Shown piece after piece: positions 10,872 through 21,539 of a stretch of 64,000 nt of DNA. The notes under the pieces were generated by a model, which was not told where the DNA came from, did not search any database, and saw only the letters and a list, made by a program, of their open reading frames with translations. The number at the start of each line of letters is the position of its first letter. Within the stretch, counting starts at the first letter, position 1. Source of the stretch: Sympetrum striolatum (Eukaryota > Arthropoda > Insecta > Odonata > Libellulidae); the NCBI GenBank assembly GCA_947579665.1, contig OX388348.1:6696001-6760000 (forward strand). The letters are read 5' to 3'. The translations under genes were made by a program, and so were the position numbers.

Positions 10872-11141
10872 TGCATTTCATACCTAAAATAAATGTTTCT
10901 ATTAGATCGATAAACATTAACAACTGCCATTTGGAAAGAACTCTTCTTGCTCTACTTGGGGTGGTCGTAGTTACTTCGGTAATAAGTTGAGCGGCTGCAA
11001 TATCGCCTTCCTCCCTTAAACTGAGAGAGGTTGCCAAGGCGAGCTCAGAAGCAGAAGAAGAAGTTTTAATATTTTGAACCTTTCTTCTTTTGGATCTCTC
11101 AGAGGAAGAACTAAATTCTTTTTGTGGTCGTCCTAATGTAC
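10858..11141 (-). CDS. Transposase exon 2, broken at its 3' side
   Basis: Contains the basic segment GRPQKEFSSSSERSKRRKVQ, a serine-rich stretch and VTTTTPSRARRVLSKW, a conserved block in Transib proteins. Recognisable similarity fades after about 10925. The frame runs to a TAG at 10857-10855 while the next block (CYICGA) is in a different frame. This places the large internal deletion at about 10870-10920. Confidence 0.75.
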
Positions 11142-11231
11142 CTGATATGATAATAATTTTAATAAACAAATCTCACGTGAAAAACAATACGGCTGAATGA
11201 TTGCTATAGAATTTAAACAGCAAATACATAC
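11142..11231 (-). other. Transposase intron 1
   Basis: 90-bp GT-AG intron. The donor is GTATGT at 11231 and the acceptor is ATATCAG ending at 11142. Removing it restores a continuous frame across TATG-TLGRP. Confidence 0.75.
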
Positions 11232-11547
11232 CAGTAGCTGTAGACGTACCTGGTAGGTACTGACAGATAGTTTCGGGGAAAATAATTGACTCTGTGAGCC
11301 ATGCCTTGTGACGAACAAAAAATCGCTCATTATTCCAAGAACATCCTTTCCGCCTTTTTTGATAGGGCACAATGAATTTTACCCTAATAAATTTACGGAA
11401 ACAATCTAGGGCCTCTTCATGAGCCTCTAAATTTAAACTCCGCGATATAAAATTAGTCAAATATACTATTTTATCACTTAATGCTTTCTCCTTCATCTCA
11501 GTTATTCGTTTGTGGAGCTCAAGACGCGTGATCTGGCATGAAAACAT
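11232..11547 (-). CDS. Transposase exon 1 (N-terminal part)
   Basis: Encodes about 105 residues from MFSCQITRLEL to the PGTSTATG junction. The ATG at 11547 is chosen because homology-like sequence begins there. The frame stays open upstream, and a possible acceptor (TGCAG just before 11577) could mark an upstream 5'UTR exon. It ends at a good donor (CTG|GTATGT) at 11231. It joins exon 2 in phase 1 to give the GTLGRPQK reading typical of Transib. Confidence 0.78.
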
Positions 11548-11957
11548 TTCAGCGCAGAAAAATGGACCAAAAACCTGCACGAAAATCCGGCTAGTTAAAA
11601 AGAATTTAAGGAAAGTTTGATGATATTCGCACTTTCCTATTAAAGTTAGCAGAAAACAATGGCAGTAAAACATTGCAGAGTAAAAAAACACATACGATCT
11701 TGTAGGTAGGATGTGATGAATAAACACGGTTGAGTTAAACAGTAAAAAGTACTCACCTTAAGAAAAGGGATGAACTGTTGAATAATCAAAAACACCACTA
11801 TCCAACACAGCTACCAGAACTATTGCGATGATTCACGAGAAAAATCACCAGACACCCACAGATTTTAGCAATACGCCAGTGCACAACAAGAACAACACCA
11901 CTTCACTGATGCCAAACTAGAACTGCATGTTAAGATTCATTTCTTAAAGGGAAAGGA
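11548..11957 (-). other. Transib internal 5' region of the transposase gene
   Basis: Lies between the right inverted repeat and the transposase ATG. It is AT-rich with several open but unrecognised codons. A possible acceptor lies just upstream of 11577. The promoter is expected here or in the right repeat; I see no convincing TATA box. Confidence 0.45.
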
Positions 11958-12943
11958 AATGAATTTGTGGAAAAACCCGGTAAATGCCGTTAAAGGCTGC
12001 GCGGAGTCACAAAAGTCCCTTTTCGCGTGGCTCTCGTCAGCGAGGGTGGAAAGGGTAAGTGGTAGAAAAATAATCTGATGGTGCCCTTTCTGCAATGCAT
12101 GAACCCGTTACCGTACATTCGAACTTACTGAGTGTCTCAAAAGTAGAAGGATATTTCTAACTCGCGGCAAGAATCCATAAAGTATCCAAAACTTATCGTA
12201 TTTACCAGAGTACCGCATCCATTGACTCATTCGCACGATCAAATATCCTCTCCATATCTTTGATATGGAATTTCTGAACAGGGACAGTGATAGTGACAGC
12301 ATACATAGCTTAAAAATGGCGATTTTAAAGAGTTAAGGTCCTAAAAACTAAAACAATCCAACGAAGCCGCCGTGCTTCCAGACCCAGCAGCTCGGACCCG
12401 GATCGTGCAGCGCGATCGAAAAATCGCGTTTATTTTCGTGGTCGGTAACGTTCATATAAGATCTATGCTGGATATTCTTAAACTGTCTTCACCCAATACT
12501 CTGGTGTAATTTCCCGCTGCACATATTTTTTAAACAAAAGATATCGACTACTTTATGTCAAAATTTGTCTGAAAAAAGCGTCCGCCATTTTGTGATGAAA
12601 CACTACACAAATATTGACCAATATCCTTGAAACTGATGGATAGTATAGATAAAGTACCATTCTGATCGAATATAATGTTTTTTATTCCACTAAATTCCTT
12701 CCACAAGTCCACTATTAGCTTAACTTATAAGATTTTCGACGAAAAATAGAATCGGGCGTGTTTTCGAAAGTTTAGTCATGTTTGACCCTTCGTATCTAAG
12801 TAACGCATACGATTTATGGAAAACGACTTACTGTTTCATAATCAGCAATCATTTGGCTATATATATGCAAAGTTTCAAATTCGTATCTCAAAAAAAGCCA
12901 TTTTGGACTTTTGTCCGGCTTTTTTCGATTTTGGACCACAGTG
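11958..12943 (-). repeat. Right terminal inverted repeat of Transib (about 985 bp)
   Basis: Reverse complement of 8774-9758, with the same RSS-like terminal block. It lies upstream of the transposase, so it is the natural place for its promoter. It contains CCGCCATTTTG near 12586, a YY1/Pho-like word. Confidence 0.92.
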
Positions 12944-12948
12944 CACCG
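12944..12948. repeat. Right 5-bp target site duplication (CACCG)
   Basis: Exact repeat of 8769-8773 immediately outside the right Transib end. Confidence 0.88.
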
Positions 12949-15900
12949 GCGGATTGAAGGGGTTACGTGTAAATTTGAATGTATGAGAGATTATTTAATA
13001 TCAGATTTATTTGTATTAACGGCGTTTGTTATTGTGTTATATATTATGAACTGTAGTGAGTAGTAGATCATTCTGTTCCTTTGCTTAAACTCTTCAATTT
13101 TAAGATGCATTTGCCAATTTAAATTAAAATCTTTTGGAATCGCATTTAAACTAGTCACAGCTATAATTATTTCTTGTTACTACTCTGTCATCTACATACT
13201 ACTGAAAGATTCCGTAAAACAACAAACCCAAAACTCCAAATTCTCTTGCTTCTCTGTACTTAGTGGAAGATCTAAAGAGAAGAAAAAGGAGGATATGAGT
13301 CCAAAAGTAAACCTTCGATATATATTCAATTATGGACGGCCTTAGTTAGAATTTGAAAGTGGGCAGAGGGTCGATATTAAAATTGCAAACGGAGGATAAA
13401 AACAGCATGGCGTAAAATGTTAAACAGAGCATCTCTTGGAGGAAGGGATGAGTGGTTATGAGAAATAATAAAAGAGAAAACCGAAGGGCCTATGTGCATA
13501 AGCGGCGGAGGAATTGGGCAGTTGAAGAGAGGTCAAGTGCGAAAAGAAGAGAAAGGCAGAACAGTAAAAAAGGTGATTTTGCCAAAGGTTGTGGTCTCCC
13601 CGATGTAACGACTTGCTTCCGTGGATGTATCGGGTTTGCAGATTTCTCAAGGGAGAACCAATTGTGAGGGACCTTTGATAATATGAATTGGCAGGTGAAA
13701 TGCATTCGATCGAGGCTCCAAAATCTATTTTATGTGTAACGTAAAAAATGCAATTGAGGCTCATCTGTATAATTCTAAAAAAATAAAAGAAAAGTACCTC
13801 TCATAGAATGAAATAGGTTAACATATTCTCACTCATTTAAAGATTATCTTTTAGCAGTATTTTAAATTAACTTCGAATGTTAAAATGATTCCAAAATATG
13901 GGATTTCAACCAATGACAAGTGAAAAATGAAATGCTCTAATTTACTTATGTTTTATTAATATAGTTTTTTATATTTATTATTATGCTACTCCGTAACCAT
14001 AGTGTACGTTTTGATTAACGATGATTGGAATTTATATTTTTACAATCCAACGAAATATGTAAATTGTCGGGTTGGCGTAAGATTTACATATCATTCCTGG
14101 TTAAAAGTAACCACAAGACCAACTATGAAGATGCATGAAATGTATCAAGACACATGAAAACAAAGGGAATGGGAAATTTGGAAAGAAGAGGAAAATTACA
14201 AAAGGTACAAAAGAGTTTCACCACGATTACCCAATTATTTTTTGTGGATGTTTCAAAACCAGCTGCTGACAAGAGAGATTTATTTTGGTATCCAGATTGA
14301 ACAGGAATTCCATTTGTATAAATATTAGCATGTTTAGGGTTCCCTTTTGTTTATTATCAATTTTTTATTTGTTCATAATTAAATAAAGCTATAAATCTTA
14401 TTTGTGTGCAAAAAAATCCTGCATATTCAAAATATTTATTCATAAATAACTACTCAAACTCTTTTATCGACTAATGATGCGTATTATTCCTTAATTGCAC
14501 GGTCACTGGAATTGAATTAAGAAGAAATACAAGTGAAATTGATAATTTACAAGAAACAAGAAGGCGGGTTTCTACTTAATTGATTTAAACTGGAAATATG
14601 AGTTATACAGGCTACGTACTTATATACTAAAGTATTCAAGATGTTCAGATGTAAAAGGACATAAAACTTTTACCCTTCGTTATTCTGATTCTCCTGTCAT
14701 CGATAATTCCATTGCACCTCGGCCCCTGCAACGCGGGCAATGCGATTGACTTCCTCGTTTTGCGGGACGCAATGTTAACGGGGTAGAAGAAGCCGTATGT
14801 TCGTTAGCTTCGATTCGCATTGCAAAGACCTTCCATTTTCTTGAGATTATAAATATTTACTCCATATATATTACATGGATGGGAATACTTCCCTGTCTCG
14901 ATAAATGTACAATCACCCCTTCTTTGATCTGCGAACATTTCGTTTAGTTATACTTCTTTATATATAATTACATATATAGTTATATAACTTTTGATAAATA
15001 TATGACGGGCTTCATATAATCCGTTCTAAATTGTAAACAGAGAATGGAAAAAAATCTAAAAGGCTGTTAGATTAGTATTCTGAATTGGAATGAAGACTCA
15101 AAGCGATAGATGCTCAGACAGAAACGAAGCTTAATTTCGCAATGAAGGATATAGTGAATAGGACTATACTGATGAGCAATCGAAAGGAAACAAAGTAGTG
15201 TAAATGCGCTGCTACAGCAGTCAGCAATTTATTTAATTTGGGATGAATACTGGTTGATTTAAAGCAATCGTTCTTTTTACGATGGTAGAAATGTTTGATA
15301 TAATCAAGCAAATCAAGTTTGTTGAAGCTTTAGATGGATATTAATGTTCAGGACACGTTGCTCTAGATATCTTAGTTTCAGCCAAAATGAACGTGCGTAG
15401 ACAATATTGGGAACTTTATTTTATTAGTATGCAGGAGATGAAAGATTTCAGGAGATATTTTAAAAGCAATGTTTTTTTACGTTTAAGTGAATGTAGTGTT
15501 GAAATGTAGAGGGAGGTATTTGAAATGGAATTCTGTTGTCTTCCAATTTGCCGGCGGTGGCGAACATAAGGGTTTTTACAGGTGACGCGCTCTAGAAAGG
15601 AACTCTCCCTGCTCTCCTCCACTTTTTGTCTTCCCGTCCTTTCTTATCTCTCTAGTAAGAAATCGTTTCGTAAGGCACTTTCATGCTCATCTAAGTGTCC
15701 ACCCACAGTGCGAGAAATATTTCATACAAGACTTTGATCTCGCTCCGAAAATAGGATAATGGCTTACAGCAGATTTGATTATGTATGTATAACTAATTAT
15801 CAATAGAAATATATGTCTCTGAAAGTTTCTGTGAATTTAAAATTATTGGTAACCCTTACTTGGTGGCGTCGCGTCATATTGAATCTAATGGTTGTGCTTC

Positions 15901-16260
15901 GATCATTTTTGTAATAAGATTATTTCGTTTTCTGATGTTCTTTTTTGTTTTTTTTTATCACTGGGAGAAGTTTGATTTCCAAAATTACACTTTGTTCCTC
16001 TGAATCATACTTTGACCGGGTGCGACCGTAAGTGTAACAGTTTGTTTTCACCGACACTGGATAAATTTCTTTCATGATAATTGATTCAAAGCGCACGAAT
16101 ATCTTTATTATTAATAATAGAAATTCATAGTAGTTTGGGTTTCCATCATAGCAAAAATATAATATATTGTAATAATATGTAATTGAGTTATATGTTTATT
16201 ACTGTTTTTGTATAAAACAGTGGTTCTTAAAAAAATATAAATATAATTTAAGAAAGATCA
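12949..16260. other. Non-coding stretch, nothing recognised
   Basis: AT-rich sequence. Open frames of 60-100 codons near 13450-13760 overlap on both strands and resemble nothing known. No repeat or RNA gene can be supported. Confidence 0.5.
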
Positions 16261-16789
16261 TTAACCCTTAATAAATTGCGTCGAAAAGAGTTACGTAAGT
16301 ATGTAAGTTGCGTAGTTGTCGTGGGGCAAGTATGACCCCAATATCTCTGTATTTCTCATACCACACTAAAAAGCCATCTGTAGGAAAATAATAGAAATTG
16401 ATTTTCTGTATTTTTTACACCACACTAAAAAGCCATCTGTAGGAAAATAATAAAAATTGATTTCTCTCCTTTCGGGAAAAACGTCAAATTAGGACGAAAA
16501 TATACTTTCGAATATTGTTATGAAACTTACAGTTTTGGAGTTTTCGTCCATAGCAGATCGATTAGTAACATTTTAAAACCGTAAATTTAATTCTCATCAC
16601 TGTTACCAACCTATGAATTGCTATTTTTTTTAATTTTCGTATCAGACTAAATTTGGGGCGTATAAATCATATTTTAAATTATATGATGTAAATAAACATG
16701 TCTTAACCTATAACCAGCCGACCAACTTTACGAAGCAGCGGTACCAACTGTTAAAAACAAATTATTTAAAAGTTCTAATTAAGGGTTAA
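16261..16789. mobile_element. piggyBac-type MITE with TTAA target duplications
   Basis: TTAA (16261-16264) is followed by CCCTTAAT. At the other end, ATTAAGGG is followed by TTAA (16786-16789). This gives a 521-bp element (16265-16785) with short inverted ends and the TTAA duplication typical of the piggyBac superfamily. Near the left end it contains GGGGCAAGTATGACCCC, a small inverted repeat of the kind seen close to the ends of such elements. It has no transposase. Confidence 0.75.
16344..16461. repeat. 59-bp tandem duplication inside the MITE
   Basis: CCACACTAAAAAGCCATCTG and the following 30 or so bases occur at 16361 and again at 16420, a period of 59 bp with a few differences. The preceding TCTGTATTT is shared too. 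Confidence 0.85.
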
Positions 16790-19519
16790 TCGAAAAAGGG
16801 CAAGTGCTAAATCTTAAAAAAAAAAAAATTGTTAATTGCCCCTCAATACAAGTGACCATTCTCTTTGTAATTTTGACTGTGTACAACGTATATTGTATTT
16901 CTATATTGTATCGATTGCCACCAGGTCCTGCACCTACTTTCAGTAATATGTATAATGTTATATTAGCAATTTATGCATCTCTTGATGACTCTATGTGACC
17001 ATTTGTGCTTTCGTGTGCGCCGTTTAACAAACTTTGAGAAATTTGAGGAGTGATAACTCTGTCAACTTAACTATGCCTGTTATTGTTCTGAAGTAAAACG
17101 ATAAGATATATAAAGCGATTAATAGCATTAAGATACAATTAATGATTATTTTATTGGCATCATTACTAACCTATGATTGTATCCGGATGAGGAGATATTT
17201 GCCCAGAAAGCGGAATACCTAAGTTCGAGTGTCAGCCTCTTTAGACGTTTCCATCTCCGTTTATCGCTTCGATTTTCGAGAACGAATTCTAATACCTGTA
17301 AAGTGATAATAGCTCCCTATCCACTTGTGGTCTTTTATAAGTTCGCAGGTCAAATTTTAGTGGGCGAGATTCCTCATATTATTTCATCTATGATTTTCAA
17401 TTTGATGACCAATATTGTCCAATCTTATCGCAAGACTATTGTGGTAGTTTTTGTATGATATTTTTACATCTACTCTACGAAAAATACCTGATGGTCATAG
17501 TAAATTCGCGGAATCGTCTACTATATAAAATGATGTATTTTTATTTGTCAAAATTTTTACGGACCCATTATGTGTACTGTATTTTCAGTTTATAAAAAAG
17601 GTAGATTTACAATACTTATTGCTCTCTCGTGTGAAGTTTAATAATTTACACTACCCTATTTACCTTAACAGAGAATTCGATGGCCAAATGTTTACATTAT
17701 TTCCCAAGCACAAACTTTCTGAAACAGCAGCTCATAATTGGCCATTTTTACTGTGAACCTTTTATTTTCATTTTTAATTAATAGTAATAATTTCCTATGT
17801 GTATTTCCTTAATTATTTTCGACTAGAGTTTAAAGACATCTTCTTGTTAATTGATTTTTTATTGCCACTGTTTTCAGTGACGAGAATTTAAGTAAATAAA
17901 TACTATCTTTCTTTAATAACAACCTCTATTCATGATTCAATAGTACAAAACGTCTCAGAAGGTAATTCTTCTTCCCAAAACCTTATGCACTATCCTTTTC
18001 TCCCTCTTTTGTTATCTACCATGATTGGTTATCTAGATGGTGTAGCATCTTATATGTTTTCTTCTAAGGATCCTAAATTGATGACTGGGAATCTATTTAA
18101 TCGTTTATTCTACTTGATTTTACTCTTTCTCGCGATATGAGCTACTAAAAGTAACCAGTTTCTTACTGTAGACGATATCATCCCATCTGCAAATGGTGAT
18201 AATACCCTATCTTTCAACATCCTTAAGGAGTTCTCTTTCATACAACTGTCCGTCTTCAGTCAATAGCGTTTATCCATTCGAGAAGGACCTTTCCTCAGCA
18301 GTTTGTGCACATACGCAGCGCTCCATGTTTACTTTTGGGGACACCTCACGACTCCCAATGGCCTTAAAGAGCCTCTTCACTTATAATTCCCTTCTTTCTT
18401 ATCCACTCTTTTGCCTCATACTTTTCGTTTTCACCACTTTCTCATTCTCTTCCTTCCTTTTCTCTCTCCTCCATTAAAGGACAAGAAGTGGACGATGACG
18501 GCAAATACCAGGTCTCAGATGAATACAAAGAATGCAATGAATGCTCGTGGAAAGGTTTATCGTAACTGATGATCTCAATTTCGCATCTTAATCAAAATGA
18601 TACTGAATTATACCGGATTGATACGTATTTAATCTAATTTTGCAATATGACACAATATTATTGATAATTTACTGCTTGTTGTCTTTAAGTAGTAATTATA
18701 ATGCTGATATTTTTTCAAGATTTTATTTGTTTGGTTTACGTTTATCAGGCAGTTGTATTTTGAATGTTTGTTGATTTCTCCTTTTTAGTTAATAATAAAC
18801 ATAAAATTTATAATAATAGTTAATTATTAACTAATAAACAGTAAATAATTATTAATTAAATTAAATCATTAATAATAAAAACAAATGATTAATAATATAA
18901 AGTAATAATTGATAATGAAAATAGAATAATGGATTCAGATAAAATTAGTTCGAAGAAGGGCTGGATTGGGTTTATCCTTGTAAATGAAAGCACCTCCAGT
19001 TATTTTGTGTCTCCCAGCTATTTTAAATCTGCACGAACTGTTTTCCATGACATTGCTCGCTTAACATATTCTGATTCTAACCATTTCGACGATAAAAAAT
19101 TTCTTGTTATAGCTTACTAATGGATACCACAAAGCGTAATTACGCATTTTCATTTATTGTTTCCTCTTATTATTTTTCGCCGTTTTACAAATCGATGGAA
19201 TCCTAAACCTTATCTCCACATCGCTAACTCAATATTCAAGAGTTAGTTTAATACTTATCATCCGATAAAATTTCATGGCATAACGTTTAAAAATTCATAA
19301 GTAAATAGTATAATTATGGACTCATTTATAATTAAATTAAATATTCATTTTCGCGAGAGCTATAAATAAGACAATAGTTTCGTTTCTGATGAAGATAAGA
19401 CGTATTCATATATTTCACTTTTCATGGATTCAGGAACTTTCTCTTTTCTTTGTTGTTTTTATCTTCATTACTTCTCATTGAGATTGATTAACATTCATGA
19501 TGTGCTTTTTCATAGAATT
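16790..19519. other. Non-coding stretch with a low-complexity AT block
   Basis: There is no gene I can support. 18180-18480 is pyrimidine-rich, which opens a 94-codon frame of no known type. 18780-18925 is a run of TAATAATTAAT-like low-complexity sequence. Confidence 0.5.
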
Positions 19520-19640
19520 CTTATTCCTATAATCTTTGGTGAAAGCGGTCCCGGGTTCGAATCCCGGTGGGAGCCAATGTGCGAAATGACCTAAGCTGTC
19601 GAAGCACTTTTAACAATACTACTACTACTTATTCCTATAA
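19520..19640 (+). mobile_element. 5'-truncated tRNA-derived SINE with 13-bp target duplication
   Basis: CTTATTCCTATAA at 19520-19532 is repeated exactly at 19628-19640. The 95-bp insert contains CCGGGTTCGAATCCCGG, a perfect T-arm with a B box, followed by GTGGGAGCCA. A body follows (GTGCGAAATGACCTAAGCTG...) and a TACTACTACT tail. There is no 5' tRNA half, as expected for a truncated retroposon insertion made by LINE machinery. Confidence 0.85.
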
Positions 19641-21494
19641 GGAAATAGATCTTTGTTTAATTGCTGGACTTCACACCTTTATATCCAGTTCTGTATTAAT
19701 ATTTGCCTTTATCTACACGTATTGTCATTGGTGAGCTCAAATAAGTAAACATTGAAGTTGCTGGAATTCAGTCCGTAGAACTCCCCTAAGATATACTCTT
19801 TCTCCTTATAAGCCTCTCTATTCTTTCACCCACATTCCTTTATTCCTTTTTTATATATTCGCAAAGACCATTTCCTCCTCCGGTGGCCCTTTCTCTTCGC
19901 CAGTCCAATCGCCCAAGAGGAGGAGTTAAGGCGGAATGAAAAACTTGGTTCGGAATACGGAAGGATCAGAGGATGGGATTGGTCCACGGGAGGTTGATCC
20001 GTACGGATGTCTTTGTAGAAAATTAAGTTCGGTGAGAAAGAATAGGTTAGAAGAGAGAAAAGGTCGTAAAATAGGATGTAATTGGTCACGCAAGAGAAAG
20101 AGATCTGAAAATTTTCGAGAATTTTCGGTTCGGGGAAATCGAGATGACAGAAGTCGATTTTTCACACTCAAAACAAACTGCAATAAAATATTTAATTTAA
20201 CCGTTTTCCATCGTTAAGAAATTAATTACAGCATTGAATTAACATTAGTTATTCTTCTTTACTATTTTATATGAAACCCATGGGTTAAGCATATTGTTAC
20301 CAATTTCTCGATTAGTATATTAGTATCCAAGTAGAATAAATTAATACGCCATAATATTACAATTTTGTTACTGCACGATTCGTATACCAAATATAAATAG
20401 GCAATTTAATAGTGGTCTTAGTAAGCTTACTTATAGATTTATTATAGTTATTATATTATTTTAACAAATGCTTGGCAAATCATTTTCCACTTTGCGATCC
20501 CAGATGAAGAGATTTTGTTTGCTTTTATTATTTCAGTCAGTCATTTGCTCCTAAAATGTTTGATCCCGCTTTTGTGTTTTAAAAGCAGCTACTGAAAGAT
20601 GCTATAAATTCTAATAAGTTTTGGTTCAAGGAAAGTATTCCTCGCTTTTGTTAAGATAATCTATTTCTATTATTACCTCTGTTAATTCTTAGATTTTGGC
20701 TTACTAGGTTGAATTTTAAATTGATTCTCTTATACAGCCATATTTAAACTCTTTTTATGGAATACATGTTACTTATTATTTTACTTGTTCTCCAACATAA
20801 AATTGTTTTTTTATATTTTCCATTATCTTTCAAAATACAATTTCTTTAAGAACTTAAACAGAAATCTCAACACAAAAATCAATAACTTTTATCTAATCCA
20901 TGTTTTTGCTTTCATACTTCCCTCTGTTCTTTGCTTAAATGTAATTGTAAGGATGTTCCATTAAAAATATTGATTTCCATTTATTTATTCAAATAACGTA
21001 GTCATTACCTTGTATACAATCTTTAACCAGAGTTTTGATGATTTGTTAGCACTTTCTGACTGAACAAGATTAATTTGAGCAATAATTTTAATCACTACCC
21101 AAACCATAAATGAACTGCATGAATCTTCTTTAAATTAGATCACTACGTCTCCGGATATTGGTTTATTTGGTGGATAAAAAAAAAATTTCTGACAGCGGTG
21201 CCTTTAGCGTGTATTCCAGATTACGAGATAACCGATGTATTTTTCTTTAATTTGTATGTGGGAGCACGTGGTCTCTCCGAATTCGTATTCCGCTCGTGTG
21301 AAGGTGGTGGAATAACACGGACCGGATTCACACCCCGGAGGCCTACATTCAAGGCGCGAGTCTGCAAATCGCGTGTGTATTTTCGGAAGGTTTAGATTAG
21401 ATTCGGTTGAACTGCCCAAGGGCACAGACAAACAAGGAACTCCAAAACAAAGTACTTCGTTCTCTCAACGAAATGTGTAAATGGATCTGGTTTT

Positions 21495-21539
<45 letters not shown>

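Larger units (their letters stand above)
9773..11547 (-). pseudogene. Transib transposase (RAG1-core relative), internally deleted
   Basis: Reads right to left. The likely start is ATG 11547-11545 (MFSCQITRLELHKRIT...). Exon segments are 11232-11547, about 10858-11141, 10677 to about 10871, 10420-10594 and 9773-10254. Three GT-AG introns of 90, 82 and 165 bp keep frame across their junctions. Preserved parts are an N-terminal helical region, a basic GRPQKEF/SERSKRRK segment, CYICGA (equivalent to the RAG1 zinc CxxC), PKPGSGNTNDRNTARRFF, HKVLMH (equivalent to the RAG1 HKTLAH zinc histidines) and LSEEAMEARNKD, where the third catalytic acid is expected. The segment between the VTTTTPSRARRVL block and CYICGA, which should hold the first two catalytic aspartates, is absent (an estimated 250-300 residues). 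An in-frame TAA lies at 10163-10165. A complete enzyme would cut and paste the element in the nucleus; this copy cannot. Confidence 0.9.
8774..12943 (-). mobile_element. Transib DNA transposon, internally deleted copy
   Basis: A 4170-bp element with inverted ends of about 985 bp and a perfect CACCG target duplication. The left end reads CACAGTG. The right end read inward is CACTGTG. The following 30 or so bases are the same at both ends. A minus-strand transposase gene with introns lies between the repeats. The class call rests on three independent features: the 5-bp GC-rich duplication, the CACWGTG termini, and protein motifs typical of Transib and RAG1 (CYICGA; HKVLMH; a C-terminal EARNKD block). 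The middle of the transposase is missing and one stop codon interrupts the last exon, so this copy should not encode active enzyme. Intact ends mean it could still be moved by an active relative. Transib elements usually have much shorter inverted repeats. Confidence 0.93.

Noticed and set aside
10845..10886. A 31-bp intron bridging transposase exons 2 and 3
   Set aside because: It has GT and AG ends but is too short for spliceosomal removal, and joining would still omit the catalytic region; a deletion explains the data better.
11548..11727. Upstream extension of the first transposase exon
   Set aside because: The frame is open but hydrophobic and unlike Transib N-termini, which begin near the ATG at 11547.
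19533..19627. Functional tRNA
   Set aside because: Only the T arm and 3' end are present; the target duplication shows a truncated retroposon.
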